Shown here: positions 24,208-32,882 of the stretch, piece after piece
How positions within the stretch are numbered: position 1 is the first letter of the stretch
Layout: every line of letters begins with the position of its first letter
From: Candidatus Bathyarchaeota archaeon
Lineage (GTDB): Archaea; Thermoproteota; Bathyarchaeia; JAPDIZ01
Direction of reading: 5' to 3'
Length of the DNA: 64,000 nt
NCBI GenBank assembly: GCA_029259355.1
Contig: JAPDIZ010000005.1
Span: 1-64,000 of the forward strand
Made by a program: the position numbers and the translations under genes
Notes under the pieces: model-generated
What the model saw: the letters and a program-made list of their open reading frames with translations, nothing else
Told to the model about the DNA's origin: nothing
The model's database searches: none

Positions 24208-27200
24208 CTACCCCTCCTTGCGCGTAGGCGGAGACATGAATATCTCGACGACCCCAGTTCCCACAGGAACTTGCTGTCCAACTATGACACTTTCAGTTAT
24301 GCCCTTAAGCGGATCGATTTCTCCGCGAGCAGCAGCCTCCAGCAGCGTAGGTACCGTTATCTCGAAGGCAGCTCTGGCCAAGATGCTAGGCTTTTCGCCG
24401 CTTACGCCGTGGCGCCCGATCTGTCTAACCTCCCCCGTAGCGGTCATCACGTCGGCAACCAGCATTATGTGCCTTACGTCTACGTCGAGCCCCTGCTCCT
24501 GCAGAACGTACATAGCTTCCTCGATTATGGTCTGCCTAGCTGCTTCGATTCCGAGGGTTTCCGCGATCTCGTGGATGTTGTTGGTCTTTGTCCTAGATGG
24601 GTCTATGCCACGAACTTTGAGCACCCTAGACATGTTGGAGCCTTCTGCGTAGATCACCCACTCACCTCCCTCTTTCTCCAGCGTAACCCTCTTGACGCCT
24701 GGGATGCCCTTGAGCGGCGTGGAGGCGACCCTCTCGGGTATCTTCTGGACATCGGTTAGCTCGATCTCCACGGGGTAGATCAGCACCCTATCGTCCTCAG
24801 CCTCAACCTCGCAACCCGGTATGTGGATAGCGTTTTTAACCTGCTCGACAGAGACCTCTCTATCGCGCATCATGTTGGGGTCTAGCTCCACCACAACCGC
24901 GAGGTGCTCAGCGCTAATCGATATCTTCCGAGCAACGTCCCTAATGGTAGTGTAGAGGATTTCTCGAGAAACCTCCCTAGCCTTCTCCAAGCCGTATCGG
25001 TGCTCTTCGTCTAGGTATATCTTCATTAGCGGCGTAGAGGGGGTTCTCCTCGCATCCACTATCTCTATCAGCCTAGGCAGGCCTAGGGTAACGTCTCTCT
25101 CTTTAACCCCTGCGTAGTGGAAGGTTCTGAGGGTCATCTGGGTTCCAGGCTCGCCTATGGACTGAGCAGCTACTATGCCCACAGCCTCTCCAGGCTCAAC
25201 CAGCGCCCGCTTGTACTGGAGAACTACGTTGAAAACGACCTCCTCCACAGCATCCTCATCCAAGTCGCTCGCTAGCAGGTGCTCTCTAAGCTCTTCGAAG
25301 AGCTTTGGCGTGATCTGGTCGCGCACCTCCTCGAGCTTCTTCTCGACGAACTTTGTCGAAGCCTTTTTCTTCATCTCGCGCTTAAGCTTAACCTCTTGTA
25401 TGACCCTAGCCACGTTGACAGCTTTGCCGTGGTCGCTCTTAGCCGGGTCAACCCCATCCTCTCCGTACCTAAACTGAACGATGTAACCCTGTGGGTCACG
25501 AACCGTTCCATCGTACTCCACTCGCAGGTGCTCAAGCGCGTTAATTAGCCTCCTCTGCATGTAGCCGCTCTGCTGCGTACGCACAGCGGTGTCGACGAGA
25601 CCCTCTCTACCTCCCATGGCGTGGAAGAAGAACTCGATAGGGTCGAGACCATCCCTGTAGCAGGAGTACACGAAGCCCCTAGCCTTTGGCGACGGATCGT
25701 CTACCTTAAAGTGGGGCAGAGCTCTCCCCCTATAGCCTCGCATAACCCTCTTGCCCCTAACCGACTGCTGCCCTACGCAAGCCGTCATCTGCCCAATGTT
25801 GAGGCTTGAGCCCCTCGCCCCACTCCTCGTCATCACTATTCCGCTATTATCCATGCCAAAGAACTCATCAGCTATGGCTGCTGCTCGATCCCTAGCTTTA
25901 GCCAAGACATCCATAACCTGTATCTCAAAGGACTCTTCAGCCGTCCTCCCCGCAAACATCTTAAGGGTACCGCTTCTGTACATCTCGATGAGCTTGTTGA
26001 CCTCTTTCTCAGCCTCAGCCACTATCTCCCTGATCTTCTTCCTAACCTCCTCAGGCATGTCCAGCTCGTCGACGGAGTAGGTAAACCCCCTCATGGTGAG
26101 GAAGGCGTTTATCATACGGCAGATGGATATGAGAAACCTCCTCGCGTAGTCCGTTCCGTACTCCTTCACTATCCTGTGGTAAAGGCTCTCAGATCTCTCG
26201 GCTCCAATAGAGTTCTTGTCGATGACGCCAGAGATCAGCTGCCCATTCTTCACAACCACGTAAGCGTCATAGGGGCAGTTCTCGCCAAGGCACTGCTCAC
26301 AGTTTCTGCAGATGCTCGCTTTTCCGAAGTAGGTGAAGTCCTTTGGGAGGAACAAGCTGAATATCTGCTTGCCCGACCACATAGGCTTAGGGTCTGTGGT
26401 TGCTGGAGGCGGTATGGGGCCTTCGTAGCCGGCTGCCGCCAGCAGGTTAAAGACCTCTTTTGCGTCCAGCATTGTGGACTTCTCGGTTAGGAGGTAGGCT
26501 CCCGTGATGAAGTCTCTGATAGCGCCTATGATAGGCCCGCCATACCTAGGCGACAGGATCTGGTCCTGAACTTGCATAAGTAGGAGCGCTTCCGTCTGAG
26601 CCTCCTCGCTCTGCGGTATGTGAAGGTTCATCTCGTCTCCATCAAAGTCAGCGTTGTAGGGTGGGCACACGCAGAGGTGTAGCCTAAACGTCTTGTAGGG
26701 AAGCACCTTGACGCGATGAGCCATGATGGACATGCGGTGTAGAGAAGGCTGTCGGTTGAAGAGAGCTATGTCCCCATCCTGCAGGTGTCGCTCAACGACG
26801 TAGCCGGGCTCCAAAGCCTCAGCGATCTTCTCGCGGTCTGCAGCGAACTCGAGCCTTATCCTCCTGCCATCCGGCCTTATGACGTATACCGCGCCTGGGT
26901 ACTTGTCGGGGCCGTTGGTGACGAGCTTGCGAAGCCTCTCGATGTTCCAAGCCGTCACCTTCTCAGGCACTGTTAGGCGCATAGCCACCTCTACGGGTAT
27001 CCCAACCTCGTTTAGGTCTAGGTTGGGGTCAGGGGAGATCACCGTTCTAGCTGAGAAGTCTACGCGTTTACCAGAGAGGTTTGCCCTAAACCTACCCTCC
27101 TTGCCCTTCAGCCTCTGAGAGAGGGTTTTGAGAGCGCGGCCAGACCTGTGCCTCGCTGGAGGTATGCCGGGGGCTTCATTGTCGAAGTAGGTGGTTACGT

Positions 27201-28017
27201 GATATTGCAGCAGCTCGGCTAAGTCGTCGATTATGATGCTTGGCGCGCCAGCCTCTATGTTCTCCCTAAGCCTCTGGTTGATCCTGATGATATCGACTAG
27301 CTTGTGGGTTAGGTCGTCCTCAGACCTAATGCCTGACTCTAGGGTGATGGAGGGGCGTACGTAAACAGGTGGTACGGGGATTACGCTCAGAACCATCCAC
27401 TCAGGTCTTGCGTACTCTGGGTCGTAGCCCAGCAGCCTGTAGTCTTCGTCGGTTATCCTCTCCAAACGCTCTCTGACCATGCTGGGCGTAAGCCTCTGCC
27501 CATCCTCTCTGAAGATGGTGGGCTTCTCAAACTCGATGGTCTTCTGCTGAGCTCCGCAGTGGGGGCATATGCTAGCCTTCTTCGCCTCCCTCTTAACTAC
27601 GTCGTAGAACGATTCGGGAATTGTTCCCAAGAGCTCCTTCAGCTGAGCCATCTTCTCCTTGATGGCTTGGATCCTGTGATCGGGGATCAGTATCCTTCCG
27701 CAGTTTCGGCAAGCGACCGTGAGAAGCTCGTGTATGGTCTTTGCGAAGCCTACGTGTATGACGGGGACAGCTAGCTCTATGTGGCCGAAGTGGCCTGGGC
27801 AGCGAGCAGCGGTGTTTCCGCAGGTCTTGCACCTCTGCCTAGGCTCTAGGGTGCCGAGCCTACCGTCCATGAGCCCCGAGGGGATGGGCGCTCCGTCCTC
27901 GTCGTATGTGTCAGCTGTTTGCACTTCCACTACCGAGTACTTCCTTATCTCGCTAGGAGACCAGATGCCGAACTTTATCCCACTAATTACCTTGCTGATA
28001 CCTTCCTCAACAGACAT
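24208..28017 (-). CDS. rpoA: RNA polymerase largest subunit, unsplit A'+A''
   Basis: 1269 residues from ATG at 28017 (a GTG two codons upstream overlaps the rpoB stop). One frame covers both halves that most archaea encode separately as rpoA1 and rpoA2. Visible: the zinc clamp CKTCGNTAARCPGHFGHIEL near 60, SGKRVDFSARTVISPDPNL, the catalytic NADFDGDEMNLHIPQ near 450 with three Asp, GMDNSGIVMTRSGARGS, and the trigger-loop region GEPGTQMTLRTFHYAG near 925. The usual A'/A'' break would fall near residues 870-910 (QITPKLFEELREHLLASD); there is no stop, frameshift or intein there. Part of rpoH-rpoB-rpoA. Confidence 0.97.
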   Translation of the reverse strand: MSVEEGISKVISGIKFGIWSPSEIRKYSVVEVQTADTYDEDGAPIPSGLMDGRLGTLEPRQRCKTCGNTAARCPGHFGHIELAVPVIHVGFAKTIHELLTVACRNCGRILIPDHRIQAIKEKMAQLKELLGTIPESFYDVVKREAKKASICPHCGAQQKTIEFEKPTIFREDGQRLTPSMVRERLERITDEDYRLLGYDPEYARPEWMVLSVIPVPPVYVRPSITLESGIRSEDDLTHKLVDIIRINQRLRENIEAGAPSIIIDDLAELLQYHVTTYFDNEAPGIPPARHRSGRALKTLSQRLKGKEGRFRANLSGKRVDFSARTVISPDPNLDLNEVGIPVEVAMRLTVPEKVTAWNIERLRKLVTNGPDKYPGAVYVIRPDGRRIRLEFAADREKIAEALEPGYVVERHLQDGDIALFNRQPSLHRMSIMAHRVKVLPYKTFRLHLCVCPPYNADFDGDEMNLHIPQSEEAQTEALLLMQVQDQILSPRYGGPIIGAIRDFITGAYLLTEKSTMLDAKEVFNLLAAAGYEGPIPPPATTDPKPMWSGKQIFSLFLPKDFTYFGKASICRNCEQCLGENCPYDAYVVVKNGQLISGVIDKNSIGAERSESLYHRIVKEYGTDYARRFLISICRMINAFLTMRGFTYSVDELDMPEEVRKKIREIVAEAEKEVNKLIEMYRSGTLKMFAGRTAEESFEIQVMDVLAKARDRAAAIADEFFGMDNSGIVMTRSGARGSSLNIGQMTACVGQQSVRGKRVMRGYRGRALPHFKVDDPSPKARGFVYSCYRDGLDPIEFFFHAMGGREGLVDTAVRTQQSGYMQRRLINALEHLRVEYDGTVRDPQGYIVQFRYGEDGVDPAKSDHGKAVNVARVIQEVKLKREMKKKASTKFVEKKLEEVRDQITPKLFEELREHLLASDLDEDAVEEVVFNVVLQYKRALVEPGEAVGIVAAQSIGEPGTQMTLRTFHYAGVKERDVTLGLPRLIEIVDARRTPSTPLMKIYLDEEHRYGLEKAREVSREILYTTIRDVARKISISAEHLAVVVELDPNMMRDREVSVEQVKNAIHIPGCEVEAEDDRVLIYPVEIELTDVQKIPERVASTPLKGIPGVKRVTLEKEGGEWVIYAEGSNMSRVLKVRGIDPSRTKTNNIHEIAETLGIEAARQTIIEEAMYVLQEQGLDVDVRHIMLVADVMTATGEVRQIGRHGVSGEKPSILARAAFEITVPTLLEAAARGEIDPLKGITESVIVGQQVPVGTGVVEIFMSPPTRKEG

Positions 28018-28019
28018 AG

Positions 28020-31000
28020 TCACGCCCTCTCCTTGAGTATGAGCCTAGGAGCTATACACAAGCTAGACAGCTCCTGCAAGAGGAGCTTGAACGCGTACGA
28101 AACCACTACGGGAGAGATAACCGCCTTGTCTCCGCATATCCTGCACACGTAGCGCCTCTGCTTCATGTCGTAGTAGGCGATGAAGCCGCAGCGCTCGCAT
28201 ACCTCTATAACCGTCTTGTCGGATTCCTCCAACAGCCTGTCTCTGAGCAGCATGGAGGCGCCGTGCCCTATCAAGCAGTCTCTCTCCATCTCGCCAAACC
28301 TAAGCCCTCCTCCTCGCGCTCTCCCCTCGGTAGGCTGCCTAGTGAGCATCTGAACCTGCCCGCGTGCGCGTGCATGCATCTTGTCAGCGACCATATGGTG
28401 GAGCTTCTGGTAGTAGACTATTCCGATGAATATGTCTGCCTCGAATTTTTCGCCAGTTATTCCGTCGTACATGACCTCCCTTCCGCTGTATTGGAAGCCA
28501 CACTCGAGCAGCTTCCTCCTGATGGAGTCTTGACCCTCGTTGTTGAAGGGGGTGCCGTCGATGAATTCTCCCTTAAGAGCAGCAGCTTTCCCAGCTATGG
28601 ACTCGATGAAGTGCCCAATGGTCATCCTCGATGGGATGGCGTGGGGATTGATGATGATATCTGGGACTATGCCGTCTTCAGTGAAGGGCATGTCCTCCTG
28701 CGGAACAATTAGGCCAATAACGCCCTTCTGACCATGTCTGGAGGCGAACTTGTCGCCTAGCTCAGGTATCCTCTGATCCCTAACCCTAACCTTTACGAGC
28801 TTCGTTCCTTGGTTAGTCTCGGTTATCAAGACCGCGTCTACAACGCCAGACTCAGAGGGCCTCATGCTAACTGAGGTGTCTCTCCTCGCAGGCCCCCTAG
28901 CCTCAAACTCCCTAAACTCCTCCAAGAACCTAGGCGGGCTGGTCCTACCAACCAGCACGTCTCCGCCCTCTACTACCGCCTCCACTCCTACGATGCCATC
29001 TTGCTCGAGGAGGCGGTAGTAGTGCTCGCCTCGGAAGCCCCTCATGCCCGGCTCAGGTATCTCAAACCTGTCCTTCACCCCTCCTGGATGCTGCCTACAT
29101 TCTGCTTCGTAGACTCGGTAGAAGGTAGATCGCCCAAGACCCCTCTCGATAGAGGCTTTATTAAATATCAGCGCATCCTCCATGTTGTAGCCAGCGTACG
29201 ACAGCACAGCCACCACGCAGTTTTGGCCAGAGGGGCGCTTGTCGTAACCCATGACCTCCATCGGCTTCGTCTTCACCAAGGGCTTCTGGGGGTAGTGGAG
29301 GATGTGCGAGCGCGTGTCCACCCTCATGGAGTGGTTTATTAGGTAGATGCCTAGAGCCTGCTTAGCCATCGCAGCCTCGTATGAGTTTCTCGGCGACTGG
29401 TTGTGCTCAGCGTATGGAATGAGCGAAGCGCATATGCCCAAGATGGTGTAGGGCGTTATCTCTAGGTGAGTGTGCTCAGGCGATAGCTCGTGGAGCGTCA
29501 GCGCAATATAGGCGTTCTCCTCCTCCTCAGCGTCCAAGTACTCTATTACGCCCATCTTGACGAGGTCTTCCCAGCTGAGCTCCCCGCGCTTAACCTTCTC
29601 AACGTGCTCCTTGGTGAGCAGAGGCCTTCCGTTTTCGACGACGATTAGCGGGCGCCTCACGCGGCCTGAGTCGCAGTTGACGTAAACCTCTCCCCTAAGC
29701 TTCTGGGTTTCGGGGAGGTAGGACACATTTATCTCTGAGCTAAGCTCACCCCTCCGCCTCATAGTCCTCAATCGGTTGACAAGCCTCTCAGGCTCCATCA
29801 CGTAGCCTATGGGGCTGCCATTTACGAAGACCTTCGCGCCCTCTTGCCTAACGGATTCGTCAGCTGTTAGTAGAGAAACTACGCCCATGTCGTAGAGCAA
29901 CCGCTTAACCTGTTCTTGGTCTACGCTTACGGATATGGTAGCCATTAGAGCTAGGTTCTTGACGAGCCCACAGTTGGATCCCTCTGGGGTTTCGTTCGGG
30001 CACACCCGCCCCCAGTGGGTTGGGTGGAGGTCTCTTGCCTCGAAGTTGGGCTGGCTTCTGCTGAGGGGAGACTGAAGCCTTCTGAGGTGGCTCAGCGTAG
30101 ACACGAAGTTTGTTCGGTCGAGGAGCTGTGTGATGCCAACCTTGCCCCTCCCCCAGTTGCCTGTCGCCAGCGCGTGCTGAAGCCTCTCAGTGATTATGCT
30201 GGAGCGAACGGCTGTGGAGATATCAGCTATTTCGTGTCGCCTGATGCCCATGCGCTCAAGCTGATACTTCATGTCCTTGACGAGATTCCTAAACGCTATT
30301 CGGAAGAGGTCGGCGAGGAGGGGGCCAGCTAGCCTAAGCCTCTTGTTAGCGTAGTGATCTTTGTCGTCTGGAGACCTGTACCCCAGCTTTAGCTCGATGA
30401 CTCTGCAAGCCATTTCAGCGATGAAGAACCCCTTCTCCCGCCTGCTCTTGAGGCTTCTTCCCAAGTGGGGTAGGAGGTTTCTATCGAGTATGCTCTCCGC
30501 CTTCTTGTAGCGGAACTCCTCGATCTGGCCATGAGCGACTCTGTTGCCTATGTACATAATGGCGTCTCTCTGAGTGGTTACGCCAGCAACCTTTTCAAAC
30601 GAGGGCTCGAGCTGGTCTTGGATCTCCTTGTCGAGGGATACCGCTTCCGCTATCTCCTTATCCTTCTCAAAGCCGAGAGCTCGCATAACCACTACGAAGG
30701 GTATCTCAGTGGGCACGCCTGGGATGGAGAGGTACAGAGCTCCGTCGGACTTCATCCTAAGCTCTATCCTTGCCCTAAAGCCCACCGTCGAGGAGAAGAC
30801 CTTGGCCACGTAGACTGGGGTGCTCCCGCTCTCATCCACATCAACCAAGATCCTATTTGGAGCAAGATCCTCAAGTCCAACTATTACACGCTCAGAGCCG
30901 TTGACGATGAAGTAACCGCCAGGGTCCTCGGGGTCTTCCCCCACCTCCGCAAGCTTCTCGGGAGGAAGCCTCGATAGCTTGCACACCTCTGACTTGAGCA

Positions 31001-31406
31001 TAACAGGTATGTCGCCTATCATGACCTCGGTGGAGTCTACCTCCCTACCGTCTCTAACCACCTTCACCTCGACGTATACCGGGGCTGCGTAGGTCAAGTT
31101 TCTCAGCCTAGCCTCCATTGGAAAGATCTCGTGTTCCCAGCCAGCGAGCTCGTAAACTCTTGGACGGCCAACCCTAACCTTTCCGAAGCGCAGCCTGTAG
31201 GGGTATTCGGGTATCTCTATGGGGACTTCCCCCACTTCTGAGACTATTTGCTGAATGCCTTGGTTGATGAACTCGTTGTATGAGTCAAGGTGCTGTCTAA
31301 CCAATCCCTTTTCCCTGAAGAAAGCTTTCATTAAAACCCAGAAGTCTTCGCTAGAGAAATTTGCACCAGCGAGCGGCTCGGAAGTAGGAAGCGTAGACTT
31401 TGACAT
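28020..31406 (-). CDS. rpoB: RNA polymerase second largest subunit B, unsplit
   Basis: 1128 residues from ATG at 31406, preceded by gaggtgag; a GTG three codons upstream is less likely. A single gene, not split into B' and B''. Visible: GGYFIVNGSERVIVGLE, RDLHPTHWGRVCPNETPEGSN (split here: HWGRVCPNETPEG), KFASRHGQKGVIGLI with the active-site Lys/His region, GGLRFGEMERDCLIGHG, and the C-terminal zinc site CERCGF...CRICG. Stop overlaps the upstream region of rpoA. Confidence 0.97.
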   Translation of the reverse strand: MSKSTLPTSEPLAGANFSSEDFWVLMKAFFREKGLVRQHLDSYNEFINQGIQQIVSEVGEVPIEIPEYPYRLRFGKVRVGRPRVYELAGWEHEIFPMEARLRNLTYAAPVYVEVKVVRDGREVDSTEVMIGDIPVMLKSEVCKLSRLPPEKLAEVGEDPEDPGGYFIVNGSERVIVGLEDLAPNRILVDVDESGSTPVYVAKVFSSTVGFRARIELRMKSDGALYLSIPGVPTEIPFVVVMRALGFEKDKEIAEAVSLDKEIQDQLEPSFEKVAGVTTQRDAIMYIGNRVAHGQIEEFRYKKAESILDRNLLPHLGRSLKSRREKGFFIAEMACRVIELKLGYRSPDDKDHYANKRLRLAGPLLADLFRIAFRNLVKDMKYQLERMGIRRHEIADISTAVRSSIITERLQHALATGNWGRGKVGITQLLDRTNFVSTLSHLRRLQSPLSRSQPNFEARDLHPTHWGRVCPNETPEGSNCGLVKNLALMATISVSVDQEQVKRLLYDMGVVSLLTADESVRQEGAKVFVNGSPIGYVMEPERLVNRLRTMRRRGELSSEINVSYLPETQKLRGEVYVNCDSGRVRRPLIVVENGRPLLTKEHVEKVKRGELSWEDLVKMGVIEYLDAEEEENAYIALTLHELSPEHTHLEITPYTILGICASLIPYAEHNQSPRNSYEAAMAKQALGIYLINHSMRVDTRSHILHYPQKPLVKTKPMEVMGYDKRPSGQNCVVAVLSYAGYNMEDALIFNKASIERGLGRSTFYRVYEAECRQHPGGVKDRFEIPEPGMRGFRGEHYYRLLEQDGIVGVEAVVEGGDVLVGRTSPPRFLEEFREFEARGPARRDTSVSMRPSESGVVDAVLITETNQGTKLVKVRVRDQRIPELGDKFASRHGQKGVIGLIVPQEDMPFTEDGIVPDIIINPHAIPSRMTIGHFIESIAGKAAALKGEFIDGTPFNNEGQDSIRRKLLECGFQYSGREVMYDGITGEKFEADIFIGIVYYQKLHHMVADKMHARARGQVQMLTRQPTEGRARGGGLRFGEMERDCLIGHGASMLLRDRLLEESDKTVIEVCERCGFIAYYDMKQRRYVCRICGDKAVISPVVVSYAFKLLLQELSSLCIAPRLILKERA

Positions 31407-31433
31407 CAACCTCACCTCGATTTTCTTGAGAAG

Positions 31434-31682
31434 TTAGCCCTCCACAACATATCTATACGCAATAGCTATGCCTGCGGTGGGGCTTTTTCTAACAATCTTC
31501 ACCACATCCCCTGGTTTAGCGCCGATAGCTCTCACCGCAGGATCTGACTCCTTGATGTATGGAAGCTGATAGGGCTTTATCCTGTACGTTTTCAAAACTT
31601 CCTCAGCCTCTTCCCGGCTTAGCAAGATATGCTGAGGCACTAGCTCGTGGTCAAATATGCTGAACTTTACTGCCTTTGGCAC
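31434..31682 (-). CDS. rpoH: RNA polymerase subunit H (Rpb5-like)
   Basis: 82 residues from GTG at 31682, with gaggaaggg directly upstream; a frame to 31703 adds seven unlikely codons. [18 protein letters not shown] and [20 protein letters not shown] are diagnostic of archaeal RpoH. First gene of the rpo/str cluster; a TATA-like taaattatta on the minus strand at about 31767-31777 may drive it. Confidence 0.93.
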   Translation of the reverse strand: MPKAVKFSIFDHELVPQHILLSREEAEEVLKTYRIKPYQLPYIKESDPAVRAIGAKPGDVVKIVRKSPTAGIAIAYRYVVEG

Positions 31683-31934
31683 CCCTTCCTCACACCATCC
31701 CACAAAGGAGTAAACTACCCCAGCGCCTCATTCCTACAGAAGTCGGCATCCGCAAAGTGCTAGGCTACGTAATAATTTACCTTCTAATAAACCTTTACTT
31801 CATAGATCTTCCAAGCAGCCACCGCAATGCATCTGAGAAGCTCAAAGCGTAAGGACGCGCAAGCTTCCAATAACTGAGCTCTGGAGCAAGAAGCTCGCTC
31901 TTGCTTAAGCTGAGGGAAGTTTCAGCGGAGAGGA

Positions 31935-32012
31935 TGGCGCCCTGGGCGGGATTTGAACCCGCGTCCGGCGGGCGACAGCCGCCGATGCTGGACCGGGCTA
32001 CACCACCAGGGC
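31935..32012 (-). tRNA. tRNA-Asp (GUC), no intron
   Basis: Acceptor GCCCUGG pairs with CCAGGGC; anticodon stem GGCGG/CCGCC with loop CUGUCGC gives GUC; T arm GCGGG-UUCAAAU-CCCGC; discriminator G. The gene encodes CCA (31935-31937). It is the only one of seven tRNA genes in the window without an insertion. Confidence 0.92.
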
Positions 32013-32124
32013 ACGTGATTTGAGTCATCGACAAAGCATCTATTAAGCTTTAGCCCGAGGAGAAACTGCTTTGGGCGTAATTCGAGGTAAACAACGGCGG
32101 TTTGTGTAAAACGCGGTAGCGGCT

Positions 32125-32223
32125 ATGGCCACACAGATCAACTTCCTTGCTTTGACAGGAGTCGCCTATGTCATAGTTATGGCAACAGTCCTTGCCATTA
32201 GGTTGCTTCAGCGATCGCCGTAA
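32125..32223 (+). CDS. Possible 32-residue single-span membrane peptide
   Basis: ATG at 32125 opens 32 codons to TAA: MATQINFLALTG then a hydrophobic run to residue about 24, ending RLLQRSP. It has the look of a tiny single-pass membrane protein, but there is no clear ribosome binding site or promoter and chance cannot be excluded. The rest of 32013-32363, between two tRNA genes, shows nothing else. Confidence 0.25.
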   Translation: MATQINFLALTGVAYVIVMATVLAIRLLQRSP

Positions 32224-32363
32224 AGGGAAAGAACTCGTTTGTGGAGTAATGCTCCCCTTTCCTCTCAAAGCTAGCTCTATTACCCTATGAAACTCCTTTT
32301 CTCGGCAGTTGAGAAGTAAGTATAGTGACGCGTAGACTGCTGCAAAATCCTTTCCCCTTTCCT

Positions 32364-32455
32364 TGGCGGGCCCGGAGGGATTTGAACCCTCGACCTCTGG
32401 CTTTCTCCAACACCTTCCGAAGGCCAGCGTCCTAGTCCAGCTGGACCACGGGCCC
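32364..32455 (-). tRNA. tRNA-Arg (UCG) with canonical intron
   Basis: Acceptor GGGCCCG/CGGGCCC; D arm GUCC/GGAC; anticodon stem CUGGC/GCCAG. The loop starts CUUCGG, giving anticodon UCG, and is interrupted after position 37 by a 14-base intron (32403-32416), the canonical archaeal place. T arm GAGGG-UUCAAAU-CCCUC. CCA encoded at 32364-32366. Confidence 0.9.
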
Positions 32456-32475
32456 AGAAGAGGAGGGATTGGGGC

Positions 32476-32646
32476 TGGTCCCGCGGGCCGGATTTGAACC
32501 GGCGACACTCCGGTTTCTGTCGGCCTGGTAGGCTGCGAACACCGCCCAATTGGGCGGAGTCTACAGCCGGAAGCTTTCTGCGGGCTAACCGCCCTCTACC
32601 AGGCTCCCCACACCCCCGCGTGGGGCGTGTTCTGAGCTACCGCGGG
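32476..32646 (-). tRNA. tRNA-Tyr (GUA) with three introns
   Basis: 171 bases including an encoded CCA. A perfect 74-base tRNA appears when three insertions are removed: 28 bases in the D loop (32604-32631), 20 bases near position 25/26 (32574-32593) and 46 bases after position 37 (32515-32560). Their sum, 94, exactly explains the excess length. The mature form has acceptor CCCGCGG/CCGCGGG with C1-G72 and discriminator A (archaeal Tyr identity), D stem GCUC/GAGC, anticodon stem UCCGG/CCGGA with loop CUGUAGA, and T arm GCCGG/CCGGC. Introns 1 and 3 contain strong internal hairpins. Confidence 0.88.
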
Positions 32647-32699
32647 AGCAAGATACATTGGTTTTTGGCTGCTGATTTAAACCTTGTTGCCCTCGAAGC

Positions 32700-32710
32700 T
32701 AAGTTTATAA
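32700..32710 (+). promoter_or_regulatory. TATA box for tRNA-Lys
   Basis: taagtttataa precedes the tRNA-Lys gene by about 40 bases, leaving a short 5' leader for RNase P to remove. A matching element on the other strand (ggtttaaatc, about 32676-32690) probably serves the divergent tRNA-Tyr gene. Confidence 0.4.
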
Positions 32711-32749
32711 CGAGTAGGAGGGATTTGGTGTTTGGCGGGCTTGGCGACG

Positions 32750-32874
<125 letters not shown>

Positions 32875-32882
32875 CACACTCC

